Shown: piece after piece, positions 1 to 8,552 of the stretch | Numbering within the stretch: the first letter of the stretch is position 1 | How the letters are laid out: each line of letters opens with the position of its first letter | Source of the DNA: Actinomycetota bacterium | GTDB taxonomy: Bacteria; Actinomycetota; CADDZG01; JAHWKV01 | NCBI GenBank assembly: GCA_019347715.1 | Contig: JAHWKU010000001.1 | Location: 62,001-126,000 of the forward strand | Direction: 5' to 3' | Length of the DNA stretch: 64,000 nucleotides | Position numbers and translations under genes: made by a program | Notes under the pieces: generated by a model | Databases searched by the model: none | Told to the model about the DNA's origin: nothing | What the model saw: the letters and a program-made list of their open reading frames with translations, nothing else

Positions 1-1353
1 CTCTCGATCGGGCCGGCTGGAGAGAACCTGGTGCGGTTCGCGTCGATCATGAACGACAGGCACCGCGCGGCCGGCCGCTCCGGCGTAGGAGCCGTGATGG
101 GATCAAAGAACCTAAAGGCGATCGTGGTGAAAGGGTCCGGTCAAATTCCAGTCGCGGACCCGGCGAAGTTTCTCTCGGAGAGCTGGCGCGTCAGAAGGAT
201 GCTCAAAGAATCGCCAATGGTGGATCAGCTCTACCAGTACGGCACCGCGATGAACACCACGATGGTCAACTCACTGGGAGGGCTGCCAACGCGAAACCTT
301 CAGGAGACTTATTTCGAACCCGCCAACGTCTCGGTCAACGGCCAAGCCCAATCCGAAACCAGATTGAAGGCAATGAAGGCGTGTTTCGCTTGCACTATTG
401 CCTGTGGACGCGTGCACGAACTGGGTGAGGGATCAGAGAAATGGGTCGTCAACACCTCGCCGCGAAACTGGAGCCACGCCGCCGAGGGAGTGGAGTACGA
501 AACTCTGACGTTCTTCACATCCAATCTTGGGATCGATGATCTCGATGCAGCGCTAAAGGCGAACTGGCTGTGCAATGACTACGGCATGGACACCATTTCG
601 GCCGGAGGAACGATCGCAGCGGCGATGGAACTTTTCGAACAGGGGTCGATTCCAGAAAACGAGATCGGTTACGAGCTTCGATTCGGAGATGCCGGGCCGA
701 TGCTGAAGGCCCTCGAGGACACAGCCTTTCGAAGGGGGTTCGGGAACCGGCTCGCAGAAGGAAGCAAACGGCTGGCGGACAACTTTGAAAGTCCGGACAC
801 GTTCATGGGATCCAAGGGGCAGGACTTTGCTGCTTACGACCCGCGTTCACTGCCCGGCCGTGCCCTCGGGTATGCCACGTCGAATCGCGGCGCCTGTCAC
901 TTGAAAGAAGAGATGATGACCGACGACATCATGTTTCCCGAGGCCGACCTCGGAAAAGTGCAGCGCACCATCCACTCCCAGCACGAAAACACCGGGATGG
1001 ATGCATCGGGAGTCTGCCTCTTCCCCGCGTTCTACTCAGGAAACGAACCGTCCGAGTTGGTCCTCGACCTGATCAATGCCGCCTGTGGCCTCGATTGGAA
1101 GGGAGAGGATTACGAATCGTGCGGAGAGCGGATCTGGAACGTCGAACGGCTGTTCAACCTTGGAGCTGGATTAACTCCGGACGACGACACCCTTCCCAAG
1201 CGCATGATGGAGCCGATCGCCGAAGGTCCCGGAAAGGGCAAGAGCGCTGAGGGCCTAAAAGAGATGCTCCCTCTGTATTACGCCGAGCGCGGATGGAACG
1301 AACAGGGAGTTCCTACCAGACAGCGACTGGCGGATCTCCGAATCAACCAGTGA
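1..1353 (+). CDS. Aldehyde:ferredoxin oxidoreductase family protein, 5' end cut by window
   Basis: This is a tungsten- or molybdenum-bis-pterin oxidoreductase of the AOR family, which oxidises aldehydes (or related substrates) to acids with ferredoxin in the cytoplasm. The frame is open from base 1 (LSIGPAGENLVRFA, a family motif), so the GTG at 31 is internal and about 170 N-terminal residues lie outside the window. Visible signatures are the cluster ligands CFACTIAC (CxxCxxxC), the pterin-binding stretch DPRSLPGRALGYATS followed by RGACH, and a late Cys in SGVCLFPAF that fits the fourth [4Fe-4S] ligand. A MoaD/ThiS-like carrier gene lies 4 kb away and may supply pterin sulfur. The true substrate cannot be told from the sequence. 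Confidence 0.93.
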   Translation, partial: LSIGPAGENLVRFASIMNDRHRAAGRSGVGAVMGSKNLKAIVVKGSGQIPVADPAKFLSESWRVRRMLKESPMVDQLYQYGTAMNTTMVNSLGGLPTRNLQETYFEPANVSVNGQAQSETRLKAMKACFACTIACGRVHELGEGSEKWVVNTSPRNWSHAAEGVEYETLTFFTSNLGIDDLDAALKANWLCNDYGMDTISAGGTIAAAMELFEQGSIPENEIGYELRFGDAGPMLKALEDTAFRRGFGNRLAEGSKRLADNFESPDTFMGSKGQDFAAYDPRSLPGRALGYATSNRGACHLKEEMMTDDIMFPEADLGKVQRTIHSQHENTGMDASGVCLFPAFYSGNEPSELVLDLINAACGLDWKGEDYESCGERIWNVERLFNLGAGLTPDDDTLPKRMMEPIAEGPGKGKSAEGLKEMLPLYYAERGWNEQGVPTRQRLADLRINQ

Positions 1354-1354
1354 T

Positions 1355-1915
1355 TCAATCCTGCCGGCTTCTCTCAGCCTCGGCTCCGGCTGCCTGTTCC
1401 TCGTAGCGGGCTGCGGCGAACAAAAAATCCGAGAGCCTGTTTAGGTAGCGCAGCACCACTTCATCGGCGAGAACATCGTTTCGCTTCATGGACACCACGA
1501 CGCGTTCGGCTCTCCGAACGATCGAACGCGCGAGATCAAGGGCAGCGGAGACTGCTGTTGCGCCGGGAACGATGAAGTAATCGGGAAGAGGAGCCCATTC
1601 GGTGACGAGATCGATCTGCGCTTCGAGTCTTTCGACCATCTCATCGGTCACCTTGGATACGCCTGCCTTTAACTTCGAGGAGTTTTCCTTAGCCGTCGCA
1701 AGCTCGGCCCCCGCCACGAACAGTTCGCGTTGCACCTCCAACAGCATCTGCTCCAAACCTTCAGCCACGGGTTTCATGGAGCGAGCCAGACCTATGGCCG
1801 CGACGGCCTCATCTAAGGTTCCGTATGCCTCGGTCGGAAGGTCGTCCTTTTCGATCCGGCCCCCGTAGAGAAGACCGGTGGTCCCGTCGTCTCCCTTTCG
1901 GGTGTAGATCTTCAT
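1355..1915 (-). CDS. PduO-type ATP:cob(I)alamin adenosyltransferase
   Basis: It transfers the adenosyl group of ATP to cob(I)alamin to make coenzyme B12. At 186 aa it has normal family length. The ATP-binding N-terminus TRKGDDGTTGLLYGG, the central RRAERVV motif and the C-terminal YLNRLSDFLF helix are all present. It lies 24 bp downstream of mrp on the same strand and is probably co-transcribed with it. Its stop codon faces that of the oxidoreductase gene with one base between. Confidence 0.94.
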   Translation of the reverse strand: MKIYTRKGDDGTTGLLYGGRIEKDDLPTEAYGTLDEAVAAIGLARSMKPVAEGLEQMLLEVQRELFVAGAELATAKENSSKLKAGVSKVTDEMVERLEAQIDLVTEWAPLPDYFIVPGATAVSAALDLARSIVRRAERVVVSMKRNDVLADEVVLRYLNRLSDFLFAAARYEEQAAGAEAERSRQD

Positions 1916-1939
1916 GGCGCCAAACCCCCGGCGGGGACC

Positions 1940-3094
1940 TCAGTGATGGTGGTGTTCGTGCCCATGCCCGTCGCCGGCGCCCTGCATGATGAGCGGCAGC
2001 ATCTTTCTCGGCTTTGAGCCTTTCGGCTTGGGAGGAAGGACGCCGGTCAATTGATCGACGATCCCCACGAACGCCTGCGCGGAAGGTGAATCGGGAAGGG
2101 CGATGACAGTTGGCTTGCCGTGATCGGCGAAGTCGCGCATCGGCGGGTCGAGTGGGATCTGGCCAAGAAGAGGAACTGCGAAGCGGTCGGCCAATTCCTT
2201 TCCGCCTCCGCTTCCGAATGGATAGGTCCGCTCACCGCACTGATCGCAGATCGACCATGACATGTTCTCGATCACCCCTGCGATACGCAAACCAACTTTC
2301 GAAATCGCATGGACTGCGCGCTCGGCTACTTTCTCTGCAGCCTGCTGAGGTGTGGTCACCGACACGAACGATGCTTGCGGAAGGAACTGTCCAAGAGAGA
2401 TCGTGATGTCTCCGGTTCCAGGGGGCATGTCAATCAGAAGATATTCGGGCTCCTCCCAATGAACATCTGATAGGAACTGCTGCAGGAATTTGTGCAGCAT
2501 GGGTCCGCGCATTGGGATCGGCTGGTCTTCTGGAACCAAGTTGCCGACTGAGATGACCTTGAAGCCATAAGCCTCGACCGGGACGATCAGCTTTTTGTCG
2601 ATGACGGTTGGCATGGTCGTGTTCCCGATGAGCCTTGGGATCGAAAATCCCCAGATGTCTGCGTCGAGAAGACCGACCGAATGACCGCGTCTTGCCAGCT
2701 CGGCCGCGAGGTTCACCGTCACGGTGGACTTGCCTACGCCGCCTTTTCCGCTGCCGACGGCGATGACTGTGGTCGCCGAGGAGGGATCGGCAAACGCGAC
2801 GGGTGTCTCCTGCTTGATCCCACCGACTAGAGCCTGCCTTTCCTCCTCGCTCATTGACCCCAGATTGATCTTGACGTCGGTTATCGATTCGAACTCCGCC
2901 TTCACCCTTGCAGGGAGGGCTTCCTGGAAGAAGCTCTTGAGCGGGCAGCCCGGGATAGTGAGTGCAAGGTCGATGGTGACGAGGGGGCCGGTGATCTCGA
3001 TCCCCTTGACCATTCCGAGGTCAACTATCGAGCGATGGAGCTCTGGGTCATTGATCTCACGAAGGACTTCTCGAACTTCATCAACTGTGGGCAT
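1940..3094 (-). CDS. mrp: Mrp/ApbC P-loop ATPase, Fe-S cluster carrier
   Basis: It is a cytosolic deviant-Walker ATPase that binds and delivers Fe-S clusters. Residues 1-75 form a MIP18/DUF59 domain. The deviant Walker A GSGKGGVGKST is at about 114-124. The MinD/ParA-like body carries the CxxC of ICDQC near residue 283, which binds the bridging cluster. The tail is His-rich (GHGHEHHHH), a possible metal-binding extension. It is divergent from a NifU-like scaffold gene 63 bp away, which fits a shared role in cluster assembly. Confidence 0.95.
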   Translation of the reverse strand: MPTVDEVREVLREINDPELHRSIVDLGMVKGIEITGPLVTIDLALTIPGCPLKSFFQEALPARVKAEFESITDVKINLGSMSEEERQALVGGIKQETPVAFADPSSATTVIAVGSGKGGVGKSTVTVNLAAELARRGHSVGLLDADIWGFSIPRLIGNTTMPTVIDKKLIVPVEAYGFKVISVGNLVPEDQPIPMRGPMLHKFLQQFLSDVHWEEPEYLLIDMPPGTGDITISLGQFLPQASFVSVTTPQQAAEKVAERAVHAISKVGLRIAGVIENMSWSICDQCGERTYPFGSGGGKELADRFAVPLLGQIPLDPPMRDFADHGKPTVIALPDSPSAQAFVGIVDQLTGVLPPKPKGSKPRKMLPLIMQGAGDGHGHEHHHH

Positions 3095-3157
3095 GACCCC
3101 AGAGTAGTCGAGGGGGGCGACTACCGCAAAGCCTGTTCGGCTTTACCATTGTGGGAC

Positions 3158-3508
3158 ATGTACAGCGAGGCCCTGCTCTCTCGGTTCTATGAGCCCGTTC
3201 GGGCAGGCGATCTTTCCGGCAGCACATCGAGCGGCAAGCAGGGAAACCCGACATGCGGAGACGTGGTCGAGATTGCGATCCGCATGAACGACGGCATCAT
3301 CCAGCAAGCCCGATTCCGAACTCTCGGCTGCGCTATCGCTATAGCCGCATCAGACCTGATCTGCGAAATGGCCGAGGGACAGACGGCCACGGGAGCCCAC
3401 GTGATCGATGCAGCGAAGATCTCAGAGGCTCTCGGTGGCATCATCGAGGAGCGCTGGCAATGCATCGCAGCACCGCTGGCTGCCCTCCAGGATGCCCTGT
3501 CTACGTGA
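3158..3508 (+). CDS. NifU/IscU-like iron-sulfur scaffold
   Basis: This 116-aa protein is the size of an IscU/SufU-type scaffold. The three cluster-binding Cys are seen in NPTCGDVVEI, RTLGCAIAIAASD and RWQCIAAPL. I chose the ATG at 3158 (MYSEALLSRFYEP) because an upstream extension would overlap the divergent mrp start. The Ser of the usual GCxxS motif is Ala here. Its 3' end overlaps the end of the convergent CdsA-like gene by 8 bp. Confidence 0.88.
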   Translation: MYSEALLSRFYEPVRAGDLSGSTSSGKQGNPTCGDVVEIAIRMNDGIIQQARFRTLGCAIAIAASDLICEMAEGQTATGAHVIDAAKISEALGGIIEERWQCIAAPLAALQDALST

Positions 3509-4334
3509 GATAAAGCCGGAACGAATAAAAGAAAGCGGGGGCCCCCAGCAGCACGGGGTGAAGCCACAGCAATAGCCCGCCGCTTCCAGGCAGCGTCGCT
3601 TCCCGATCATTGATGCCCGAATCCGATCGGATCATGAGTCCTGCCAGTTCCCCGATCACCAAAGAGATGGCGACGATTAGACCGAGAGCAGCCATCGGAG
3701 GAAAGGAAAACGGCGCGTGGAGAAACAGCAGCGAAATGAACGCACCCAGCATGCATCCACCTACGCCTGCGATTAGACCTATGTAGCTCGGGGCCCCCGG
3801 CAGCGAGGCATTGAGGCTCGCTCCGGGCCGGGCTTCGCCCAGCGCTCGCGCTCCCTGGTATCCGACGACCATGAGTATTAGCGCCGCAACAAGTCGAGTG
3901 CCGTGCTCGTCGATCAGCCTTATGAGCACGAGGAAAGAGCCAAGCATTCCAACGTAGAAGGCGATCAAAAGTGTTGCTCCGATAGACCGAATCCTTCCTG
4001 ATCTTGTGCCGAGGATCCCCAGGACGAAGAAGACCAGAGTGGCGAGCACGACGCCGGCCCCCACCGTTAGTGGGGTGGACTCGCGTTGCGTCTGGATGAA
4101 GACGGCGAATAGTGCAGCAGCGACCGGCGCCCCCCACTCCGGAAGGGTTGCCCCGGTCTTGGAAATCAAAAGAGCCATCTCTCGTGCCGCGAAGAGGATC
4201 AACAGTACGACGAAGATCCGGAAGGGAAGGGCACCAAGCCAGGAAGTGAGCAGCGCCCCTGCTGCGATGATCCCCCCGATGACGAGAGGCAACAGTGATG
4301 TCTGAGGTTTAACCGAGGATCGAGAGTCCGTCAC
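3501..4334 (-). CDS. CdsA-like multispanning membrane protein with degenerate active site
   Basis: The 277-aa protein has about seven hydrophobic segments. The C-terminal NDREATLPGSGGLLLWLH followed by LLGAPAFFY lines up with the phosphatidate cytidylyltransferase signature (KD..LPGHGG..DR.D), which is known for CdsA. Here the GHGG His is Ser and the DR.D pair is LW.H, so the CDP-diacylglycerol synthase reaction is doubtful (inference). It starts at a GTG that overlaps the lipid-kinase gene by 26 bp, so the two are coupled, which supports a phospholipid-related role. Confidence 0.62.
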   Translation of the reverse strand: MTDSRSSVKPQTSLLPLVIGGIIAAGALLTSWLGALPFRIFVVLLILFAAREMALLISKTGATLPEWGAPVAAALFAVFIQTQRESTPLTVGAGVVLATLVFFVLGILGTRSGRIRSIGATLLIAFYVGMLGSFLVLIRLIDEHGTRLVAALILMVVGYQGARALGEARPGASLNASLPGAPSYIGLIAGVGGCMLGAFISLLFLHAPFSFPPMAALGLIVAISLVIGELAGLMIRSDSGINDREATLPGSGGLLLWLHPVLLGAPAFFYSFRLYLT

Positions 4335-5217
4335 GAACCAGCTCCACCTCCACCCTCTGCCGTTCCCCTAGGTACTCACCGTCGAGCTGCACGGGAAATG
4401 GTCGGTCGAGCGACTCGAAAGTCATGCGTTCGACCTTCTTCATGTAGCGAACGTGGCGCTTCTTCACGTGCTTTCCTGTCTTCAGGATCCCCGCAGCGAG
4501 CCCTGGGATCCAGGTCGTGGGAAATCTCCTAACCCCCACCACATCGAACTCATCCTCCATGCGAGCCTCAGGGGCCACTATCACCGGCCGATTTTTGAAG
4601 TAGGTGAAATGCGGGGTGTTGCAGACGATGGCTGTAACGAACTCATCCTGAATACCATCCGCCGACATGTGCACGAAGGAGTCTCTTCCTCGGTACTGAG
4701 AGAAAAACGCTCTGAGAACGGAGTAGACGAAGAACCAGTCGCGGAATTTCGCCTTAGCCGCAGGATTGGCCTCCACCCGCTTCACGGTTTCCGCGTCCAA
4801 ACCGACTCCGCAAGAAAGTACGAAATGTCTGTCGTCTACTCTGCCGATGTTGATGCGACGCGTCTTTCCATCTTTGACCCGGTTTAGCAGGTAGCCGGTT
4901 GCCTCGACGATATCCACCGGGATCCCTATCACTCTGCAAAGAACGTTAGCCATGCCACCCGGCAGGATGGTCATCGATGTATCGCTTCCAACCAATCCGT
5001 TCGCCACTTCGTTCATCGTGCCGTCCCCGCCGAAAGAGATGACCAGGTCGAAATCACGGTCGGCTGCCTCCCTGGCGAGCTCCGTGGCGTGGTCGCGACC
5101 CTTGGTATCGACGACCTCGAGCTTCAGGTCAGCGGAGAGGGCCTTCACGATCACCTGCTTTACGCGCTCCGAGACGGTGCGCGCAGCGAGATTGGTCACG
5201 AGCATTGCCTGTTCCAT
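4309..5217 (-). CDS. Diacylglycerol/sphingosine kinase family lipid kinase
   Basis: It phosphorylates a lipid such as diacylglycerol at the membrane face. The family nucleotide loop SFGGDGTMNEVANGL and ILPGGMANVLCRVIGIP are intact, and the C-terminal beta-sandwich part ends in the usual PVQLDGEYLG. Its 302 aa match the YegS/DgkB family. The second Met (5205) could also be the start. It follows the MoaD-like gene by 8 bp and overlaps the CdsA-like gene. Confidence 0.92.
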   Translation of the reverse strand: MEQAMLVTNLAARTVSERVKQVIVKALSADLKLEVVDTKGRDHATELAREAADRDFDLVISFGGDGTMNEVANGLVGSDTSMTILPGGMANVLCRVIGIPVDIVEATGYLLNRVKDGKTRRINIGRVDDRHFVLSCGVGLDAETVKRVEANPAAKAKFRDWFFVYSVLRAFFSQYRGRDSFVHMSADGIQDEFVTAIVCNTPHFTYFKNRPVIVAPEARMEDEFDVVGVRRFPTTWIPGLAAGILKTGKHVKKRHVRYMKKVERMTFESLDRPFPVQLDGEYLGERQRVEVELVRDGLSILG

Positions 5218-5225
5218 TGGAGGGC

Positions 5226-5480
5226 CTATCCTAAGCCGCCCGACACGGGGGGCATAAGGGCGACTTCGTCGTCCTCCGCGAGCGGGGTGTCGTCTCCTTG
5301 AAGCTGGTTTATAGAGATCCCATTTACCGCGACGCTGGCGAATTCGAGCGAAGTGGAGAATGGCTCGCCGTAGCGCTGCCGAGCCTGATCCAATAGCTCG
5401 GCGACCGATCCGGCATCGAAGTGATCCCGGTCGGTACCGGCGGTCTCTCTAAGGATTGCGAACAGTCTCAGTCTGGCCAT
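5226..5480 (-). CDS. MoaD/ThiS-like ubiquitin-fold sulfur carrier
   Basis: It is a small beta-grasp sulfur-carrier protein of 84 aa that starts MARLRLFAILRETAG. I use the ATG at 5480, whose ribosome site overlaps the stop of the upstream hydrolase. An in-frame TTG lies 9 bases earlier. The family C-terminal Gly-Gly is present but followed by two more residues (VSGGLG-stop), so the protein would need trimming before adenylation. It probably serves molybdopterin/tungstopterin synthesis, since an AOR gene is nearby (inference). Confidence 0.82.
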   Translation of the reverse strand: MARLRLFAILRETAGTDRDHFDAGSVAELLDQARQRYGEPFSTSLEFASVAVNGISINQLQGDDTPLAEDDEVALMPPVSGGLG

Positions 5481-5482
5481 CC

Positions 5483-6352
5483 CTACCAATCCTCTGCCTT
5501 CCTCAAGCCTTCGATCCGAGAAACCAGCTCGTCGGTGAATCGGTTCACCCGATCTCGATCTACCGGCTTTGCGGGCTCCATGAAGAAGCCTTCGGCGTGA
5601 CCGCCGCCTTCCACTTGCCAGAATTCCTTTGGCTCGGAAGCGTTACCGAAGAGAAGCTCTGCCTCGGTCATCGGGAAGAATTGATCGGCCGTTCCATGCA
5701 CTATGAGGACGGGAGTAGGAGCGATCTTGCCTGCGACCGAGGCTGGACTCTCACTCTCGAGCCAACCGGATCTGATCCTCACCCCAGTCAGTGACTTCAG
5801 AAAGAACGGGCCCCCCGGGGTCCTCCAGATGAGCCGGGTGATGTGAGCCGCCCATCTGCGATCGCCGTGCCACTCTCCCGGCCCACTCACCGCGACGACT
5901 CCATCCACCTCGGTAAGAAGCGCGGCCGCCCTCATACAGGCGGCAGCCCCCATGGAGAAGCCAACGAGCACGACAGGGCTCTGGGTCTGACGCCGAATCT
6001 CTTCGACGGCCGCCGAGACGTCGAACGCTTCCCGATTTCCGAGGGTGCACTCTCCCTCGGACAATCCGTGGCCTCTCAGATCGATGGTCCAAACCTCCCC
6101 ATACCTCGCAATGGACTCGGCGAACTCCCGAAAGCCTGGCGCTCGATGGTTGGCGAGGAGACCATGGACAACCAGCCATACCGGGGCCCCCTCGACCCGG
6201 GTACCTTCGAGCTTCGTCCCAGAGATCAAGACGCCATCAGACGTGAGCAATTCAAAGGGCGAGCTGGGGAGATCAAACCCTGGGGACCGCACCGGGTCAT
6301 ATTTCCTTTGGTAATAGAGAAGGCGCCTCAGCACTTCCGAAGTCTCGCGCAT
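5483..6352 (-). CDS. Alpha/beta hydrolase
   Basis: This 289-aa serine hydrolase has a nucleophile elbow GFSMGAA, an Asp in HGTADQFFP and a His in GGGHAEGF. The oxyanion HG motif is in VVHGLLANHR. I chose the ATG giving MRETSEVLRRLL, because a longer frame would run into the divergent glnR start at 6376. It is immediately upstream of the MoaD-like gene. The substrate is unknown. Confidence 0.87.
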   Translation of the reverse strand: MRETSEVLRRLLYYQRKYDPVRSPGFDLPSSPFELLTSDGVLISGTKLEGTRVEGAPVWLVVHGLLANHRAPGFREFAESIARYGEVWTIDLRGHGLSEGECTLGNREAFDVSAAVEEIRRQTQSPVVLVGFSMGAAACMRAAALLTEVDGVVAVSGPGEWHGDRRWAAHITRLIWRTPGGPFFLKSLTGVRIRSGWLESESPASVAGKIAPTPVLIVHGTADQFFPMTEAELLFGNASEPKEFWQVEGGGHAEGFFMEPAKPVDRDRVNRFTDELVSRIEGLRKAEDW

Positions 6353-6375
6353 CGGTCGTCGCCTACACTTTCTAC

Positions 6376-7032
6376 ATGACCAGACTGCTCTGGCTGTCCC
6401 CCGAACCGTCAGATCCGGAAGAATCTTTCCCCGCACTCAAAGGAAGGCGTCCCGCTCCGGAACCAGTGTCTTTTTCGGACGCGACCGTCGATCTCGTTTC
6501 AAGACGTCTGGCCGACGTGATCCTCGTCGACGGAAGAAGTCAGCCCGATAGCGCTGCTGCAGTCATCCGCAAACTGGTGAACGAAACCGAGGCTTCATTT
6601 CTCGGAGTCCTGTCGCCTCACAATCTCAGTTCGTTCGACTGGAGCTGCGGTCTTAGCGACTTCGTCACCGCGTCGTGCACCGCCGACGAGCTCGAGGTTC
6701 GGCTGGCGCGCCTGATCAATCCGGCCGTTCCCGAAGGAGCCGACGTTATCCGCCGGGGGGAGATCGTCATCAACAAGGAACGGTTCGAGGTGAGGCTCTC
6801 GGGTGATGTGATCGATCTAACGTTCAAAGAGTTCGAACTTCTTCAGTACCTCGCCTCGCGGCCGGGCAAAGTCTGTTCGAGAACCACGCTCCTTCAAGAA
6901 GTATGGGGCTACGACTTCTTCGGCGGCACGCGAACCGTTGACGTCCATGTCCGGCGCCTGAGGGCGAAACTCGGGCATCAGGCAAGCGCCATCGAGACCG
7001 TTCGCAATGTTGGCTATCGCTTCTCCGGCTAG
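6376..7032 (+). CDS. glnR: GlnR-type OmpR-family nitrogen regulator
   Basis: This 218-aa orphan response regulator has an atypical receiver (ADVILVDGR holds the conserved Asp position but the acidic pocket is poor) and a full OmpR winged helix: LTFKEFELLQYLASRPG, LLQEVWGYDFFGGTRTVD and RRLRAKLG. These stretches match actinobacterial GlnR closely. GlnR activates or represses glnA, amtB and other nitrogen genes. It lies directly upstream of glnA, with a GlnR box between them. Confidence 0.9.
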   Translation: MTRLLWLSPEPSDPEESFPALKGRRPAPEPVSFSDATVDLVSRRLADVILVDGRSQPDSAAAVIRKLVNETEASFLGVLSPHNLSSFDWSCGLSDFVTASCTADELEVRLARLINPAVPEGADVIRRGEIVINKERFEVRLSGDVIDLTFKEFELLQYLASRPGKVCSRTTLLQEVWGYDFFGGTRTVDVHVRRLRAKLGHQASAIETVRNVGYRFSG

Positions 7033-7053
7033 GCACAGAAGCGGCCTAGATCA

Positions 7054-7069
7054 GTAACCTCGAGGAAAC
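7054..7069 (+). promoter_or_regulatory. GlnR box upstream of glnA
   Basis: GTAAC-N6-GAAAC (spacer CTCGAG) matches the published a-site/b-site GlnR half-box gTnAC-n6-GaAAC exactly. It sits 47 bp before the glnA start. Confidence 0.75.
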
Positions 7070-7115
7070 ATCTCTCGGTTAGCCTGGCCGGACGCCCCAC
7101 ATAAGGAGGAGCTCC

Positions 7116-8447
7116 GTGGCTTTGACTCCCGACAAGGAATTCGTGCTCAGGACGGTCGACGAACGAGACATCAGATTCATCCGTCTTTGGTTCACCGACA
7201 TTCTCGGTCTGCCGAAGTCGTTCGACATCACTCCAGGAGAATTGGAGGAAGCCCTCGAGGAGGGAATGGGGTTCGACGGGTCCTCGATCCAAGGGTTCGC
7301 CAGGATCCAGGAGTCCGACATGATCGCCCGACCGGACTCGTCGACTTTTCAGGTGCTGCCCGTTCATGAGGCCAGGGCCCCATCCGCAAGGATGTTCTGC
7401 GACATTCATCTTCCCGATGGAAGACCGTTCCCCGGCGATCCCCGTTTCGTGTTGAAGGAAACCATCCGTAAGGCTGCAGAGATGGGCTACACCTACTACG
7501 TGGGGCCTGAGCTGGAGTACTTTTACTTTGCAGATTCCGAATCGACTCAGTTCCTCGACCATGGCTCCTATTTCGATCTCACACCGAGAGAACTTGCAAG
7601 CGACCTTCGCAAAGAAACGGTCACTTATCTGGAAGAGCTAGGAATCCAAGTTGAGTACGTCCACCACGAGGTAGCGCCGTCTCAGCACGAGATAGACCTC
7701 AGATACGCCGATGCTCTGACGATGGCAGACAATGTGATCACCTACCGACTCGTGGTGAAGGAAGTAGCGGAGGAACACGGCGTTTACGCGACCTTTATGC
7801 CCAAGCCCGTTTCGGGAATCAACGGCAGTGGGATGCACACCCATATTTCGCTGTTCGAAGACGACCGCAATGCTTTCTTTGATAGCGGGGACGAAAGTCA
7901 TCTTTCCAAGGTAGGGAGAGCCTTTCTCGCCGGTCTCCTGAAACACGCTAGGGAGATCTGCGCCGTGACCAACCAGTGGGTGAACTCGTACAAGAGGCTG
8001 GTGCCGGGATACGAGGCCCCCGTCTATGTCTGCTGGGCGCGCCGAAACCGATCGGCTCTAGTTAGAGTGCCGATGTACAAACCGGGTAAGGAACAGGCAA
8101 CGCGTCTGGAGGCCAGGTTCCCCGACCCTGCATGCAACCCATACTTGGCTTTCAGCGTCCTTTTGGCCGCAGGATTGAAAGGGATAGAGCAGAACTACGA
8201 GCTCCCTGGAGAAGCCGGAAATAACATTTACGAAATGACCGAGGCTGAGAGACTGGCCTTGGGCATCGAGTCACTTCCGGAGGATCTATATGAAGCCATT
8301 CAGGTCTGCGAGTCATCTGAACTCGTGAAAGAAGCTCTCGGAGACCACGTGTTCGAATGGTTCATCCGAAACAAGAAAGCCGAATGGGACGACCACAAGG
8401 CCTACGTCACTCCATACGAGATCGAGCGTTACCTTCCGATCCTGTAA
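7116..8447 (+). CDS. glnA: Type I glutamine synthetase
   Basis: It makes glutamine from glutamate, ammonia and ATP. The 443-aa length, GFDGSSIQGF, NGSGMHTHISLF and RLVPGYEAPVY are family signatures. The region that in GSI-beta enzymes carries the adenylylation site (NLYDLP) reads NNIYEMTEAERLALGI, as in feedback-regulated GSI-alpha enzymes, so control by adenylylation is unlikely. The start is a GTG with a strong ribosome site AAGGAGGA at 7103-7110. Expression is likely under GlnR. Confidence 0.97.
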   Translation: MALTPDKEFVLRTVDERDIRFIRLWFTDILGLPKSFDITPGELEEALEEGMGFDGSSIQGFARIQESDMIARPDSSTFQVLPVHEARAPSARMFCDIHLPDGRPFPGDPRFVLKETIRKAAEMGYTYYVGPELEYFYFADSESTQFLDHGSYFDLTPRELASDLRKETVTYLEELGIQVEYVHHEVAPSQHEIDLRYADALTMADNVITYRLVVKEVAEEHGVYATFMPKPVSGINGSGMHTHISLFEDDRNAFFDSGDESHLSKVGRAFLAGLLKHAREICAVTNQWVNSYKRLVPGYEAPVYVCWARRNRSALVRVPMYKPGKEQATRLEARFPDPACNPYLAFSVLLAAGLKGIEQNYELPGEAGNNIYEMTEAERLALGIESLPEDLYEAIQVCESSELVKEALGDHVFEWFIRNKKAEWDDHKAYVTPYEIERYLPIL

Positions 8448-8480
8448 GCCTGCTGTGACCTCGCCGCTAAACTATTCGCG

Positions 8481-8552
8481 GGGTCGTTAGCTCATCTGGT
8501 AGAGCTCCGGACTTTTAATCCGGCGGGCAGGGTTCGAGTCCCTGGCGACCCA
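8481..8552 (+). tRNA. tRNA-Lys(TTT)
   Basis: A full cloverleaf can be drawn: acceptor GGGTCGT/GCGACCC, D arm GCTC/GAGC, anticodon stem CCGGA/TCCGG with loop CTTTTAA (anticodon TTT), and T arm CAGGG-TTCGAGT-CCCTG. CCA is not encoded. The 3' half overlaps the end of the serine recombinase gene on the other strand, as expected for an integration target. Confidence 0.95.
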
